Below, one piece after another: positions 34,069-44,010 of a stretch of 64,000 nt of DNA (the first letter of the stretch is position 1; every line of letters starts with the position of its first letter). The translations under genes were made by a program, and so were the position numbers. The DNA comes from Robinsoniella peoriensis (GTDB lineage Bacteria > Bacillota > Clostridia > Lachnospirales > Lachnospiraceae). Under the pieces are notes generated by a model, which worked only from the letters and a program-made list of their open reading frames with translations, ran no database searches and had not been told where the DNA came from. Location: assembly GCF_042680125.1 (NCBI RefSeq), contig NZ_JBHTNY010000036.1. The stretch is one strand, 5' to 3'.

Positions 34069-35440
34069 GAAGATAAAGAGTAAAATGCACTGGAAGGTAA
34101 TGTCCAGCTATATCATTCTGCTCCTTGTGATGCTGGTTGGGATTTCTACGGCGGTTAATTATTTTAATACTAAATTTGTAAAAACACAGATTATTAATTA
34201 CAATTCACAGGCAATGGCGAAAGTCATCTATGATCTGGATGCAATATTTAATCGTGTGGCTCAGTATGTGGCTAACAGTAATAACCAGCAATTATTTGAG
34301 AGCATCTGTTTTTCCGGTGAAGAACCTTATACATTTCAGACCCTAAAAAGCCAGGTTGATTTTGAGATGGATTTAAAAGACAATATCTATATTAATAATC
34401 TGGGAAATGTGGTAAATGGAGTTTTGATTTATTATGATAAAGATCATCATGTCTATGTAGGAGAAGGAATGTACTTAAACCGTTTTGACGTTAAGGAAGC
34501 GGATTGGTACCAACAGTTTGCCCAAATGAATAAAAATGATTTTATCTATGGTCCGGTAAAAGAAGACTACAAACCAGCGGGCCTAAGTAAATCAGAAGTT
34601 CTGCTTTATATAAAGCGGATTCCAAGAAGTTCAAAGGGGATGGATGATTATGTTCCGTTTATCATGGCATCCGTAAAATTTTCGGAGATTTCCAGTATTT
34701 TTCGTCAGCTGGATTCACAGGACAGGGGAATTGTGGTTACGGATTATGAGGGAAATGTTATTTTCAGTCAGCATATTGCCCAGGAGAATGCCCATAAAAT
34801 TGCCCTAAGAATTGAAAAACCGGAAGAAAAGGCGAAGGACCAGAATTATACTACCATTTCCGATAAAGAATCCTTTATTACCAGTATGTACATACCAAGA
34901 TACAAGTGGGTGGTAACTACAGTGGACTCTAACAGTGTTCTGTTTGAAAGTGTCCATCATCTAGTACAGACCATTAATCTGATCTTTATTTCCTGCGCAA
35001 TATTGGGGATACTGGTATCCGTGTATTTATCCAAACGGCTGATGCTGCCGGTTAAGGTACTGAATGACTTTATGGATACGATGGAGGAGGAACCGGAAGC
35101 CTTTATCAAAGTTTCCTCTAACGATGAGATCGGACATATTGCACAGCGGTTTAACAAAATGAAAAAAAGAATTCAGGAAATGGGGGCAAGGATATACCTG
35201 TCGGAAGTGCGGGAAAAACAGGCACAGATCAGTGCATTGCAGGCGCAGATTAATCCCCATTTTCTATACAATACACTGGATAATATCTACTGTATTGCCC
35301 AGATCGAAGAGATTGATACCATTGCGAATCTAACCCAGAATCTTTCGAATATGATGCTTCCGGACGGCATTTACTTTTCCAATGGTAATTCCCGGAGTAG
35401 TAATCATTTTGTTATGGAAATGGATACTGGCAGGAGATAA
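34061..35440 (+). pseudogene. YesM-type sensor kinase truncated by fusion to permease sequence
   Basis: Two membrane helices flank an extracellular sensor (residues ~35-300). HAMP and the His-kinase segment QINPHFLYNTLDNIYCIAQIEE are normal up to LTQNLSNMM at about 35353. There the sequence switches: the bases that follow encode, in another frame, a family-1 sugar permease (FRTAFTFP then MVIPGVVI). The kinase frame reads about 29 unrelated residues to 35440. The ATP-binding domain (N, G1, G2 boxes) is missing, so no kinase activity is expected. The start at 34061 has GGAG 6 bases upstream. A deletion, or an assembly join, is the simplest explanation. Confidence 0.85.
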
Positions 35441-35948
35441 CGGAGTTCTGAATATTCTGCTTCATAACATCGGCCTTTCTAATCTGGCGAGTCCCTGGCT
35501 TGGAGATACGAAGACAGCACTTGGATCTATTATTGCAATCGGCTTTCCCTGGCTTGGAATGTCTATGCTGGGAGGGATGCAGTTCCTGATTTACTTCGGA
35601 GCATTACAATCAATCTCCAGGGATGTATTTGAAGCTTCCAGAATCGATGGAGCAAATATTTTACAGCGGTTTATCAAAGTGGATTTGCCGTTAGTTTCCG
35701 GACAGCTGAAGCTTATGATTACATTGGCTATCATCAATTCCCTGCAGATTTTTGAATCGATCTATATTCTGACAAAGGGAGGACCAGTGACTTCTACCAT
35801 GGTTCCGGCAGTTTATTTATACGAACAGGGCTTTACATACAAAAAGATGGGATATTCATCAGCCATTGGTATCATTTTATTTATCATCATAATGATTCTA
35901 ACCGTTTTAAACAATAAATTCTTAAAGAGTGAAGACTTATCAGAATAG
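35355..35948 (+). pseudogene. LplB/MalF-type sugar permease, N-terminally truncated
   Basis: Permease frame opens after a TGA at 35352-35354 and reads CFRTAFTFPMVIPGVVIILL, the region normally near residue 110-120 of a ~300-residue permease. The first three or so helices are missing. The remaining part has the EAA loop (VFEASRIDGANILQRFIKVDLPL) and the C-terminal TKGGP and YEQGF motifs. The first available ATG is at 35382, with no ribosome site. It adjoins the truncated kinase. If the joint is real, the importer lacks one half-channel and is probably non-functional. Confidence 0.85.
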
Positions 35949-35960
35949 AAGGAGGGACGT

Positions 35961-36776
35961 ATGAAATTATTTGCAAAAATCTCAGGCAGAGTAGTACTTG
36001 GCCTATTACTGCTCCTGACTTTATCACCGTTTTACCTGTTAGTAATCAATGCATTTAAACCTCAGAAAGAAATAATTATGAATCCTTTTATGTTTGCAGC
36101 GGAGTGGAGGTTCGTAAATTTTGAAAAAGCATTATCCCAGGTAGCAAGACCAATGATGAACTCTTTTGTTGTTACTTTTGCAGTGATTATTCTGACTATT
36201 ATACTTTCGGTATTGGCAGCTTATGCATTTGTACGATTTACATTTAGAGGTTCCAGGGTATTATATTATGGTATTATAGCAATGCTGATGATCCCGGGAT
36301 TTGTAATGCTGATTCCCCAGTTCATCCAGATATCGGAACTAAAGTTATATAATACGTACTGGGGGCTGATTTTACCGCCTACTGCCTACAGTGTTGCGAT
36401 GGGGACATTTCTGACCAGAGGTTCGATGGAAGGACTGCCGAAAAGTCTGTTTGAAGCAGCCGAAATAGAAGGGGCGGGAGATATGGCAATTCTAATGAAG
36501 GTGGCAGCACCTCTTTCAAAACCCATCATAGCAACGATGACGATTATGACAGGATTATCTGCCTGGAATAACTATCTTTGGCCCCTGGTAGCAGCGACAG
36601 GAGAGAAAACCCAGCAGATTGCAGTAGCTTTGACGAAAATGGTAACCTCAGTGAATGACGGAAATGGTGTGTTGTTTTCGGGATACATTATTGCCTCCCT
36701 GCCGCTGATCATCCTGTTCTGTTTTGCAAGCAGATCTTTTGTAGCAGGATTGACCCAGGGATCCGTGAAAGGATAA
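35961..36776 (+). CDS. LplC/MalG-type sugar ABC permease
   Basis: A 271-residue permease with six helices. Typical family blocks: LSPFYLLVINAFKPQKEI, the EAA loop LFEAAEIEGAGDMAILMKVAAPLSKP, and the end FVAGLTQGSVKG. Ribosome site AGGAGGG. It is complete, 12 bases after the truncated partner permease. Confidence 0.92.
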   Translation: MKLFAKISGRVVLGLLLLLTLSPFYLLVINAFKPQKEIIMNPFMFAAEWRFVNFEKALSQVARPMMNSFVVTFAVIILTIILSVLAAYAFVRFTFRGSRVLYYGIIAMLMIPGFVMLIPQFIQISELKLYNTYWGLILPPTAYSVAMGTFLTRGSMEGLPKSLFEAAEIEGAGDMAILMKVAAPLSKPIIATMTIMTGLSAWNNYLWPLVAATGEKTQQIAVALTKMVTSVNDGNGVLFSGYIIASLPLIILFCFASRSFVAGLTQGSVKG

Positions 36777-36877
36777 GCGCGCCCAGAAAAAAGAGCGGAT
36801 AGTTAAAGAAACTAATGAAAGCAGAAATAGGGTCGGTTCATGTGGGCCGGACTTTATATAAAAAGGAGGAAATGAAA

Positions 36878-38404
36878 ATGAAGAAAAAAATAATTGCAGT
36901 TCTCTTAAGCGGGGCTATGGCGGTTGGATTGCTGGCAGGATGCGGAGCATCGGGCGGTGACAAAGAAACCGGTAAAGCAGCCGGTGCGGCTAAAGATACC
37001 CAGGCGGGAAGCGAGGCAAATCAGGGGGAGGAATCTAAAAAAGATGAGTCGGCGGATGGTGAAAAGAAAGCAGGCGGTGGAGAAAATGTGACGCTAAAGT
37101 TTGTGCAGGATCTGGGTACGGACGAAAAGGCTAACCAGCTTACCCAGGATATTATCAAAGCTTTCACAGATGATACCGGAATTCAGGTGGAGTTTGAGTC
37201 CATACCCACGGGAGATTACCGAACCTGGCTGACAACACAGTTTTCCGCGGGAGAAGGACCGGATGTGTATACAGATATTTTATATAATATCACTTCGGAT
37301 TATGACAGTGGCTGGCTGTATAATTTTAAAGATCTCTATGACAAAGAAAGTGCTTATGATCCCGGACAGCCTTGGAGAGAGACCCTCCCGGATTCTATAT
37401 TAGAAAGAATGGAACTTCCGGACAATGTGGTTCCGGGCTATCCATCTTCAACCAGTGTGGTTCGTATTTTCTGTAACATGGATTTGTTTGAAAAAGCAGG
37501 TGTGAAGAAACCGGAGACATGGGCGGAATTTATGGATGCCTGTAAAAAACTGAAAGATTCCGGAACGATACCATTTGGATTCCCCAATGCAACAATTGGA
37601 GATCTTTCCTGGCTCTGGTTTAACAACTCTGTTTCCAGTCAGCTGGATGAAGGGCTTGTTAAAGAACTGGACGAGTCCGGTAACGGCTATATTGAGTTAG
37701 GAGAAATCGCAAAAGGATTCGATGAAGGAAAAATTGATTTTACAAGTCCGCAGCTGGAAAAAGGATTTGATATGATGAAGGAATTTTCACAGTACTGGAC
37801 CAGTGATTACAATGGACTGGATCAAAAATCAGCGCTGGATATGTTCATGCGAGGCGAAGTTGCAATGGTACAGGCACTTTCAACAAATCTCAGCCAGATT
37901 CAGGATGCCGTAGGGGATGACTTTAATTATGAAGTAATGCCGGTTCCGGTCATTACAAAAGATACATCAGAATATGCAATGGGGAAATCCGTAATTTTGG
38001 GCGGACAGCCGGATATCATTTATGCAATCAATAAAAACCTGGAAGGGGATAATGCCAGATTAGAAGCAGCACTTAAATTTGTTCAGTATATGTCTTCACC
38101 GGACATCCAGAAAAAGTTTGCTGACGGCATCTGTAGAATCCCGCTGGCAAATACAACAAAACTTCCGGACAGCTTAAGCGGATTTATTATTACAGAAGAA
38201 CCCTTACGCATGGCTTATTATACAGGCATTAATGAAAAACTGCGTACTTATTTCCATCGGGCAGGACAGCAGTATCTGGAGGGCGGATTATCAACCGGAG
38301 AATTTGGCAAGATGGTAAATGATTCTTATAAAGAGGTACTGGACGAAGTGAAGGCAGAAAATGGCTGGTCGGCTGAAAATAATTATGGAATCGTAAAGGA
38401 ATAA
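36878..38404 (+). CDS. Family-1 sugar-binding lipoprotein
   Basis: A 508-residue extracellular solute-binding protein. Signal peptide KKKIIAVLLSGAMAVGLLAGC with a lipobox (LLAGC), then a Lys/Glu/Gly-rich linker and the binding fold from about residue 75 (LKFVQDLGTDEKANQL). The ATG at 36878 is 8 bases from GGAGG; upstream ATGs in frame (36815, 36872) are poorly spaced. It would feed the MalG/MalF-type permeases just upstream. Confidence 0.9.
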   Translation: MKKKIIAVLLSGAMAVGLLAGCGASGGDKETGKAAGAAKDTQAGSEANQGEESKKDESADGEKKAGGGENVTLKFVQDLGTDEKANQLTQDIIKAFTDDTGIQVEFESIPTGDYRTWLTTQFSAGEGPDVYTDILYNITSDYDSGWLYNFKDLYDKESAYDPGQPWRETLPDSILERMELPDNVVPGYPSSTSVVRIFCNMDLFEKAGVKKPETWAEFMDACKKLKDSGTIPFGFPNATIGDLSWLWFNNSVSSQLDEGLVKELDESGNGYIELGEIAKGFDEGKIDFTSPQLEKGFDMMKEFSQYWTSDYNGLDQKSALDMFMRGEVAMVQALSTNLSQIQDAVGDDFNYEVMPVPVITKDTSEYAMGKSVILGGQPDIIYAINKNLEGDNARLEAALKFVQYMSSPDIQKKFADGICRIPLANTTKLPDSLSGFIITEEPLRMAYYTGINEKLRTYFHRAGQQYLEGGLSTGEFGKMVNDSYKEVLDEVKAENGWSAENNYGIVKE

Positions 38405-38435
38405 CCGTAATTTAATCGGGAAAGGAGAGAACAGG

Positions 38436-39938
38436 ATGGGAAAACCAAAGAAACGCCCAAACTTGATTTATATTCTGGCTGATGATATGGGTTATGGAGA
38501 TATCTCGGCTTACAACGAAAATTGTCCTTTTCAGACTCCTAATCTGGACAGATTGTGCGAAAACGGCATACGTTTTACGGATGCTCATGCATCTTCCGCA
38601 GTCTGCACTCCATCCAGATACAGTATTTTGACGGGACGCTATAACTGGCGTTCCCGGCTGAAATCATATGTTGTGGGAGGATATTCAGCCCCCCTTCTGG
38701 AGCCGGGCCGCATGACTGTGGCGAATCTTTTAAAAGAACAGGGATACCAAACGGCAATGATCGGAAAATGGCATCTTGGAATGGATTTTGCCAAATTCGA
38801 AGATTTCAGGGAAGCGGAAGAATTTGGGGCAAGCGACGGAGTGGATTACGCAGGAAAAATAAAAGGATCTCCGGTGGAACATGGTTTTGATTATTACTTC
38901 GGAATCAGCGGATCTCTGGATATGCCTCCCTATGTCTATATCGAGAATGATCATTTTACGGCAAAGCCGGATCATGAGACCCAGAATACAGGCAAGAAAT
39001 TTTGGAGGAAAGGTCCTGCAGCACCGGGGTTCGTACATGAAAATGTTCTGGATGAACTCACAGACAGGGTACTGGATAAGATAGAAGAGTATAAAGAAAA
39101 TCCCTTTTTTATTTATTATCCCATGCCTGCGCCCCATACACCGATTCTCCCGGCAAAACGGTTTCTGGGCAAATCGGGAACGAATACTTATGGAGATTTT
39201 GTATTGCACTGTGATGACGCAGCCGGAAGAATTACGAAAAAGCTGGAAGAACTGGGGCTTTTAGAAAATACGGTTATTCTATACACCTCGGATAACGGGT
39301 GTTCCCCAATGGCGGATTACGAAGAGTTAAAAGCAGCGGGACACAATCCCAGCTATGTATTCCGGGGTACAAAGTCAGATATCTATGAAGGTGGGCACAG
39401 AGTTCCGCTGATTATGCACTGGCCGGAATTGATCCCGGCAGGAGGCGTATGTGACCGGGTGGTCTGCCTTTGTGATCTGATGGCCACACTGGCTGATTAT
39501 TTTGATTATCCATTGCCGGAAAATGCAGGAGAAGACAGTGTCAGCAATCTGCCGCTTTGGAAAGATGCGAAAGGACCGGAGGTCCGCAGAGATGTGGTAC
39601 ACCAGAGTATCGATGGTTCCCTTTCTATCCGAAAAGGGATGATGAAACTGGAAATGTGTCCCGGCTCCGGCGGTTGGTCAGATCCCAAACCGGGAGAGGA
39701 GGACCAAAATCTTCCCAGGTTCCAGCTGTATGATTTATCAGAGGATATTGGAGAACGTGTAAATGTGATAGAGCAGTATCCAGAACTGGCAAAGGAACTG
39801 CGTCATCAGTTAAAAGAATATATTTTGAATGGCAGAAGTACTCCGGGACCACGACAGAAAAATGACGGACAGGAGGTATGGGAGACTATACTCTGGATGA
39901 CAGAACCAGATGATATACAGCTAAAAATGTATCGATAA
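38436..39938 (+). CDS. Type I sulfatase (arylsulfatase family), cytoplasmic
   Basis: A 500-residue sulfatase. N-terminal metal site LADDMGYGD; formylglycine motif C57-T-P-S-R with trailing ILTGR (SAVCTPSRYSILTGR); GKWHLG; second metal site TSDNGCSP; KSDIYEGGHRVPL. Cys57 must be oxidised to formylglycine by a maturase not in this window. No signal peptide, so it acts on imported sulfated sugars, consistent with the transporter upstream. AAAGGAGAG ribosome site 31 bases after the binding-protein gene. Confidence 0.92.
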   Translation: MGKPKKRPNLIYILADDMGYGDISAYNENCPFQTPNLDRLCENGIRFTDAHASSAVCTPSRYSILTGRYNWRSRLKSYVVGGYSAPLLEPGRMTVANLLKEQGYQTAMIGKWHLGMDFAKFEDFREAEEFGASDGVDYAGKIKGSPVEHGFDYYFGISGSLDMPPYVYIENDHFTAKPDHETQNTGKKFWRKGPAAPGFVHENVLDELTDRVLDKIEEYKENPFFIYYPMPAPHTPILPAKRFLGKSGTNTYGDFVLHCDDAAGRITKKLEELGLLENTVILYTSDNGCSPMADYEELKAAGHNPSYVFRGTKSDIYEGGHRVPLIMHWPELIPAGGVCDRVVCLCDLMATLADYFDYPLPENAGEDSVSNLPLWKDAKGPEVRRDVVHQSIDGSLSIRKGMMKLEMCPGSGGWSDPKPGEEDQNLPRFQLYDLSEDIGERVNVIEQYPELAKELRHQLKEYILNGRSTPGPRQKNDGQEVWETILWMTEPDDIQLKMYR

Positions 39939-39946
39939 ATGCATAC

Positions 39947-39997
39947 AATAACAGGGATTTGTAATTGGGTAAAATTACAAATCCCTGTTATTTTAGT
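39947..39997. terminator. Bidirectional terminator between sulfatase and URO-D genes
   Basis: AATAACAGGGATTTGTAAT (39947-39965) pairs perfectly over 19 bases with 39974-39992, 8-base loop; T-rich on both strands. Confidence 0.85.
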
Positions 39998-39998
39998 T

Positions 39999-41291
39999 TT
40001 ACCCTGCATAATCCTCTGCAACGCGCATAGCAATTTTTTCCCATTCCCAGAGTCTTTTCGGGTCATATCTCACCGTGGAGATGTCCTTGAAAATAAGTTC
40101 CACATGGCATCCACTATCCGTAAGGGCCATAAAGTCCCGCAGATCTTTTTCAGCCTGATTGGAATCAAAGGTATTTCCTGCTACAATTACCGGATTAGGC
40201 TTTCGGCTGATTACGTAATCAGAACCAATTGCATCTATTATTTTTTCACTGTTGTTCCAGGGAGATGCTGATACCTTTCTAAGGTTGGGGATACGACGCA
40301 GTATATCCATTTTAATATCCAGCGGTTCACAACAGCCATAATAGGTCAAGCCAAAGCGTTCCAGCCATTTCAAGTCGTGTTCTACGGCAAATTCCCAATG
40401 CATCTCGGGAGAGACGGTAGAGAAAATCTGTGCGTTGGAACAGCCCCACATGTTTTTCGCCATCACATGGGAAGAATCATAGACAGATCCGGGAAGTTCT
40501 GTCGTATAGCCATATCCTCCGGAACCGATTCTGGTATTGTTATTATCCAGTGAAAGCAGGTTCATGGCTTCCAGCTGGTCCATTTCCTTCATCCATGCCT
40601 GTACCATGCGTTCGTAAATGTCATGCACTATATCCGGGCGGAGAATCAGATCCATAATTGCCTCCTGTACACCCCACCATCGTACCAGGTAGTCCCAGGG
40701 TGTATACCAGATGTGCTTTCTTCCCACCTTTTTCACGGGAAGAATATCCGCAAATATTTCATTCATGGCGGCAAATGTTTCTTCGGTTTCTTTAATGTCA
40801 TGTGTAACAACAGGCATTTTAATCTTTTCGATATCTTCCGGTTCCGAGATCTGGATTTTAAAATGCCTGGATACTACGTCGTTATCCTGATCAGTAGATA
40901 CGCAGGTCACATCTTCTTCAATTCCAAAACCGGTAGACGAAATAGCAAGTGGAGATTCCATATAAGGATTAACGACCATATCTCCAGGGAAATGATTCCA
41001 CTGGTAGATTGTTTTTCGCAGGCTATCCTCTAACTTTCTGGCCCAGGGCTGCCGGCATCTCAACGTTAATTCATCATCCACATTCAATTCATGCCATGGA
41101 ACTTCATTGATCCATACCATTGGTTTTACGGATTTTTTGTCATTTAATAAAGCCCAGTTCTTTGCACGCAATGCGTTTCTGCTGTCGTCAGATATTTCTG
41201 CGATTCGATACCCCAGGGTGCGCAGAATATCTTTGTCCGAGTCTGTAAAACGGATCGTATTAATTTTTGCACTCTTTTCTTCTTGTAACAT
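39999..41291 (-). CDS. URO-D family protein, second copy
   Basis: A 430-residue protein of the uroporphyrinogen decarboxylase-like superfamily. Recognisable regions are WEFAVEHDLKWLERFGLTYYGCCEPLDIKMDILRRIPNLRK and PNPVIVAGN. It is longer than and very different from the protein at 2345-3448. Its metal-ligand-like YGCCEP replaces the usual HxCG. Members are often corrinoid-linked methyltransferases; the substrate is unknown. GGGAGG upstream of the ATG. It lies downstream of an AraC regulator on the same strand and converges on the sulfatase gene. Confidence 0.7.
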   Translation of the reverse strand: MLQEEKSAKINTIRFTDSDKDILRTLGYRIAEISDDSRNALRAKNWALLNDKKSVKPMVWINEVPWHELNVDDELTLRCRQPWARKLEDSLRKTIYQWNHFPGDMVVNPYMESPLAISSTGFGIEEDVTCVSTDQDNDVVSRHFKIQISEPEDIEKIKMPVVTHDIKETEETFAAMNEIFADILPVKKVGRKHIWYTPWDYLVRWWGVQEAIMDLILRPDIVHDIYERMVQAWMKEMDQLEAMNLLSLDNNNTRIGSGGYGYTTELPGSVYDSSHVMAKNMWGCSNAQIFSTVSPEMHWEFAVEHDLKWLERFGLTYYGCCEPLDIKMDILRRIPNLRKVSASPWNNSEKIIDAIGSDYVISRKPNPVIVAGNTFDSNQAEKDLRDFMALTDSGCHVELIFKDISTVRYDPKRLWEWEKIAMRVAEDYAG

Positions 41292-41366
41292 ATACCTACC
41301 TCCCGGTGTTGTTCTTTTCTAAAGGGTATCATGAATAGAAAAAAGCCACAACACTGTGGTGTGACT

Positions 41367-42119
41367 TTAAGGTTGCACGATGTGACTTTTGCGGTAGGTG
41401 CTGGGCGAAATGTCCATGTAGCTGTGAAAGGCTCTGGAGAAAGATTTTTCATCTGCATAGTCTGCGATCTGACAGGCTTCTGACACAGTAGCTCCCTGTG
41501 CCAGGGCAATGGCTGCCCGGTTCAAACGTGCGGAATAGAGATATTGGTTGGGTGACATTTGAAAAGTAGCTTTGAATTTACGTGAAAAGTAGGATCGCTC
41601 CATTCCCACATATGCTGCCAGATCACGCACTGTAATGCGGTCCGCTAAATGTGTATCGATATAATCCAGTACGCTTTTCATAGCAGGATGATCGGTTTTT
41701 TGCAGGGGAAGATCCTCATTAAGCAGTGTCAGGAATATATCAAAAAGCTGTTCTGTTTCTCTCTGATATATGGATTGTCCCATAAATGAACGCAGACTTT
41801 GAAGGATATAATACATCGGGGTATTTTCTATTATTTTTACAATTCCCAGATCAATATAAAAATCCATCTTTATCTGAATGTGAAACCAGAGTACCTGCAG
41901 GGGATCTTCTTTGATATGCCAGAGTGTATACGGTTTCATTAAAGGCAGAATATAGAAAAATCCCGGTTCCAGTCGGATCTTCTGATCCCCTTTTTTGAGA
42001 TATGCTTCACCACCGAGGATATAGTACATGCGGTAAAATAAAGCATTTTCATCTGTCATACCCCAGTCTTCCGAACAGACCGTATAATCACTCTGCAGCA
42101 GGGTAAATTCATGATTCAT
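41367..42119 (-). CDS. AraC-family regulator with cupin sensor
   Basis: A 250-residue regulator. Cupin N-terminus (GGEAYLKKGDQKIRLEPGFFYILPLM). C-terminal AraC domain with VRDLAAYVGMERSYFSRKFKATF and VSEACQIADYADEKSFSRAFHSYMD. AAGGAGG 9 bases before the ATG. It is divergent from the sugar transporter operon beginning at 42545 and upstream of the URO-D gene; it may control either. Confidence 0.87.
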   Translation of the reverse strand: MNHEFTLLQSDYTVCSEDWGMTDENALFYRMYYILGGEAYLKKGDQKIRLEPGFFYILPLMKPYTLWHIKEDPLQVLWFHIQIKMDFYIDLGIVKIIENTPMYYILQSLRSFMGQSIYQRETEQLFDIFLTLLNEDLPLQKTDHPAMKSVLDYIDTHLADRITVRDLAAYVGMERSYFSRKFKATFQMSPNQYLYSARLNRAAIALAQGATVSEACQIADYADEKSFSRAFHSYMDISPSTYRKSHIVQP

Positions 42120-42544
42120 AAAAAGCAGCCTCCTTTACAAATCTCTTTTGTACCTTATTACTTTGCTGTTTCTTTCTTTACAGTTTAAGGTTTTGCAGAT
42201 ATTTAATATTTTGTTGTTTATAGTTTAGCATTTCGCAAAAGTAAAGTCACTTTCTTTTTAGTATCTGATTGCTGTATCCTGTTTGAATTCGCAATAAAGA
42301 CGCAGGGAGGACCAGACTGTAAGGCGGAGATTTGTAGTTAATCAGAATGAGTCGATTAGTTAGTATGTGAGAAAAAATATAAAAACATACAAAGTATATG
42401 GACTTAAACATCAAAAAAGTAAAAATATTAACGGTGAGGTAAATATATTTTATAGACGACATTATACATAATTGCTAAAATAGCATTATCAGTTAGCGCT
42501 AATGTGAAAAAAATATACGAAGAACCGAAATAGGAGGATTTAAG
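42120..42544. other. Regulatory gap between AraC gene and sugar-uptake operon
   Basis: AT-rich, no gene. Contains the perfect palindrome TTAGCGCTAA (42493-42502, central CG as in LacI/CcpA-type sites) about 45 bases before the binding-protein ATG. No confident promoter could be assigned; AGGAGG precedes the ATG at 42545. Confidence 0.45.
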
Positions 42545-43954
42545 ATGAAAAAGAGAATCATAAGTATTTTATTGGCGGTTACGATGTTGTCTTCAACACT
42601 TGCAGGATGTGCAGGAAATTCAGCGGATTCCGGGGAAAAGACCACCGGCAATAAGAAGGGAACCCAGGAGACAACAGCTGCAGGAGCGGATTCAGAAAAG
42701 GAGACAGGTGAAGAGCAGACGGCAGGAGAGGGCGAACCGGTCAAAATCAAATTCTTGAACCGCTGGGCGGAAGATACGGTTCTGGGAGCCGCTATATATA
42801 AAGCCTGTCAGGATTTTATGGAAAAAAATCCGAATGTTGAGATTGAATATGATGCCGTAGCAGGGGCGGACGATACGCAGTTTTATGAAAAAATGAAAAC
42901 AGCGGCAGCTACAGGCGATATGTATGAATTGTTCCAGAATTATGGCGGCAGTACCATCTATTCCTACGTGGAAAGTGATGTTCTGTATGACCTTACCTCT
43001 GAGTTTGAAAAGGATAAGGAGTGGAAAGATAACTTTTTAGATCTGTTCAGTATGTGGGAATATCAGGCAAAAGAAGGTGTATATGGTGTTCCATTTACGG
43101 ACTTTGCTACCGTTCTCTATTGTAACAAGGATATGTTCGAATCCAGAGGACTGAAATATCCGGAGACGATTTCAGAATTTGAAGCTGTCTGCGATAAGTT
43201 CCTGGAAGAAGGTATTACACCGGTTCCAATGTCAGGAGAAGGATGGCGTTTTGCACATCTCCTTTCCGGTCTGGTTATGAGAAAATATGGCGAGGATTAT
43301 ATTTATGACCTGGCAAATGGAAAAGAAAAGTACACCGGCGACAAGATGCTGGAGTTAGTAAATCTTATGAAATCCTGGCAGGACAAAGGGTATTTTGGCG
43401 AAAACATTGCATCCCTGGATTCTGCAACAGAGCAGGCACTTTTCTCAACGGAGAAATCCCCGATGATTGCAATCGGAACCTGGCAGCCGACCAATATTCT
43501 GGAAAACAATCCGGAATTTCTGGATAGAAAAGGAGTAGATGTAATCTGGTTCCCTGCATTTGATGACAAGATGGATTTAAAAGGAGGCTCAATGGGAGGT
43601 CCAAATGAAGGTCTGTCTATAGCTAAGAAAGATGAGGCAACTACCGCAGCAACCGTAAAGCTGGTAAAATACCTTACTTCACCGGAAGTCGTTACCGAGA
43701 TATGGAAAGCAGATCCCACTCAGATCTTCGCAGTTAAGAGTGCAACACCGCCGGAAGAGATGAATTATTTAACAAAAGAATGTATTGACCTGATAAATAA
43801 TACGGCAACTGGCTTAATGCAGGAAATTGACCAGTACAGCACAATTGCTTCTTTACAGGACAGACTGAGAAATTCCCTTGCGGGCATGGTAGCAGGTAAC
43901 TCTCCGGAAGCTGCAATGAAAGAGGTTCAGGACGAAATAGACAGCCATAATTAA
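42545..43954 (+). CDS. Family-1 sugar-binding lipoprotein (fucosidase cluster)
   Basis: A 469-residue binding protein. Signal peptide KKRIISILLAVTMLSSTLAGC with lipobox LAGC, a Ser/Thr/Glu-rich linker, then the fold starting VKIKFLNRWAED. It captures an oligosaccharide for the two permeases that follow. TAGGAGG ribosome site. Next to an AraC regulator (divergent) and in the same operon as YesM/YesN and a GH29 fucosidase. Confidence 0.92.
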   Translation: MKKRIISILLAVTMLSSTLAGCAGNSADSGEKTTGNKKGTQETTAAGADSEKETGEEQTAGEGEPVKIKFLNRWAEDTVLGAAIYKACQDFMEKNPNVEIEYDAVAGADDTQFYEKMKTAAATGDMYELFQNYGGSTIYSYVESDVLYDLTSEFEKDKEWKDNFLDLFSMWEYQAKEGVYGVPFTDFATVLYCNKDMFESRGLKYPETISEFEAVCDKFLEEGITPVPMSGEGWRFAHLLSGLVMRKYGEDYIYDLANGKEKYTGDKMLELVNLMKSWQDKGYFGENIASLDSATEQALFSTEKSPMIAIGTWQPTNILENNPEFLDRKGVDVIWFPAFDDKMDLKGGSMGGPNEGLSIAKKDEATTAATVKLVKYLTSPEVVTEIWKADPTQIFAVKSATPPEEMNYLTKECIDLINNTATGLMQEIDQYSTIASLQDRLRNSLAGMVAGNSPEAAMKEVQDEIDSHN

Positions 43955-44010
43955 AAATGATGCGCGGACAGGGGAGAAGCCTGTCCGTGTCTATAAAGGG
44001 GGGACTTTCC

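Noticed and set aside
42493..42502. TTAGCGCTAA as a CcpA (cre) site
   Set aside because: It is a perfect palindrome with central CG but lacks the wider cre consensus; kept only as an unassigned palindrome.
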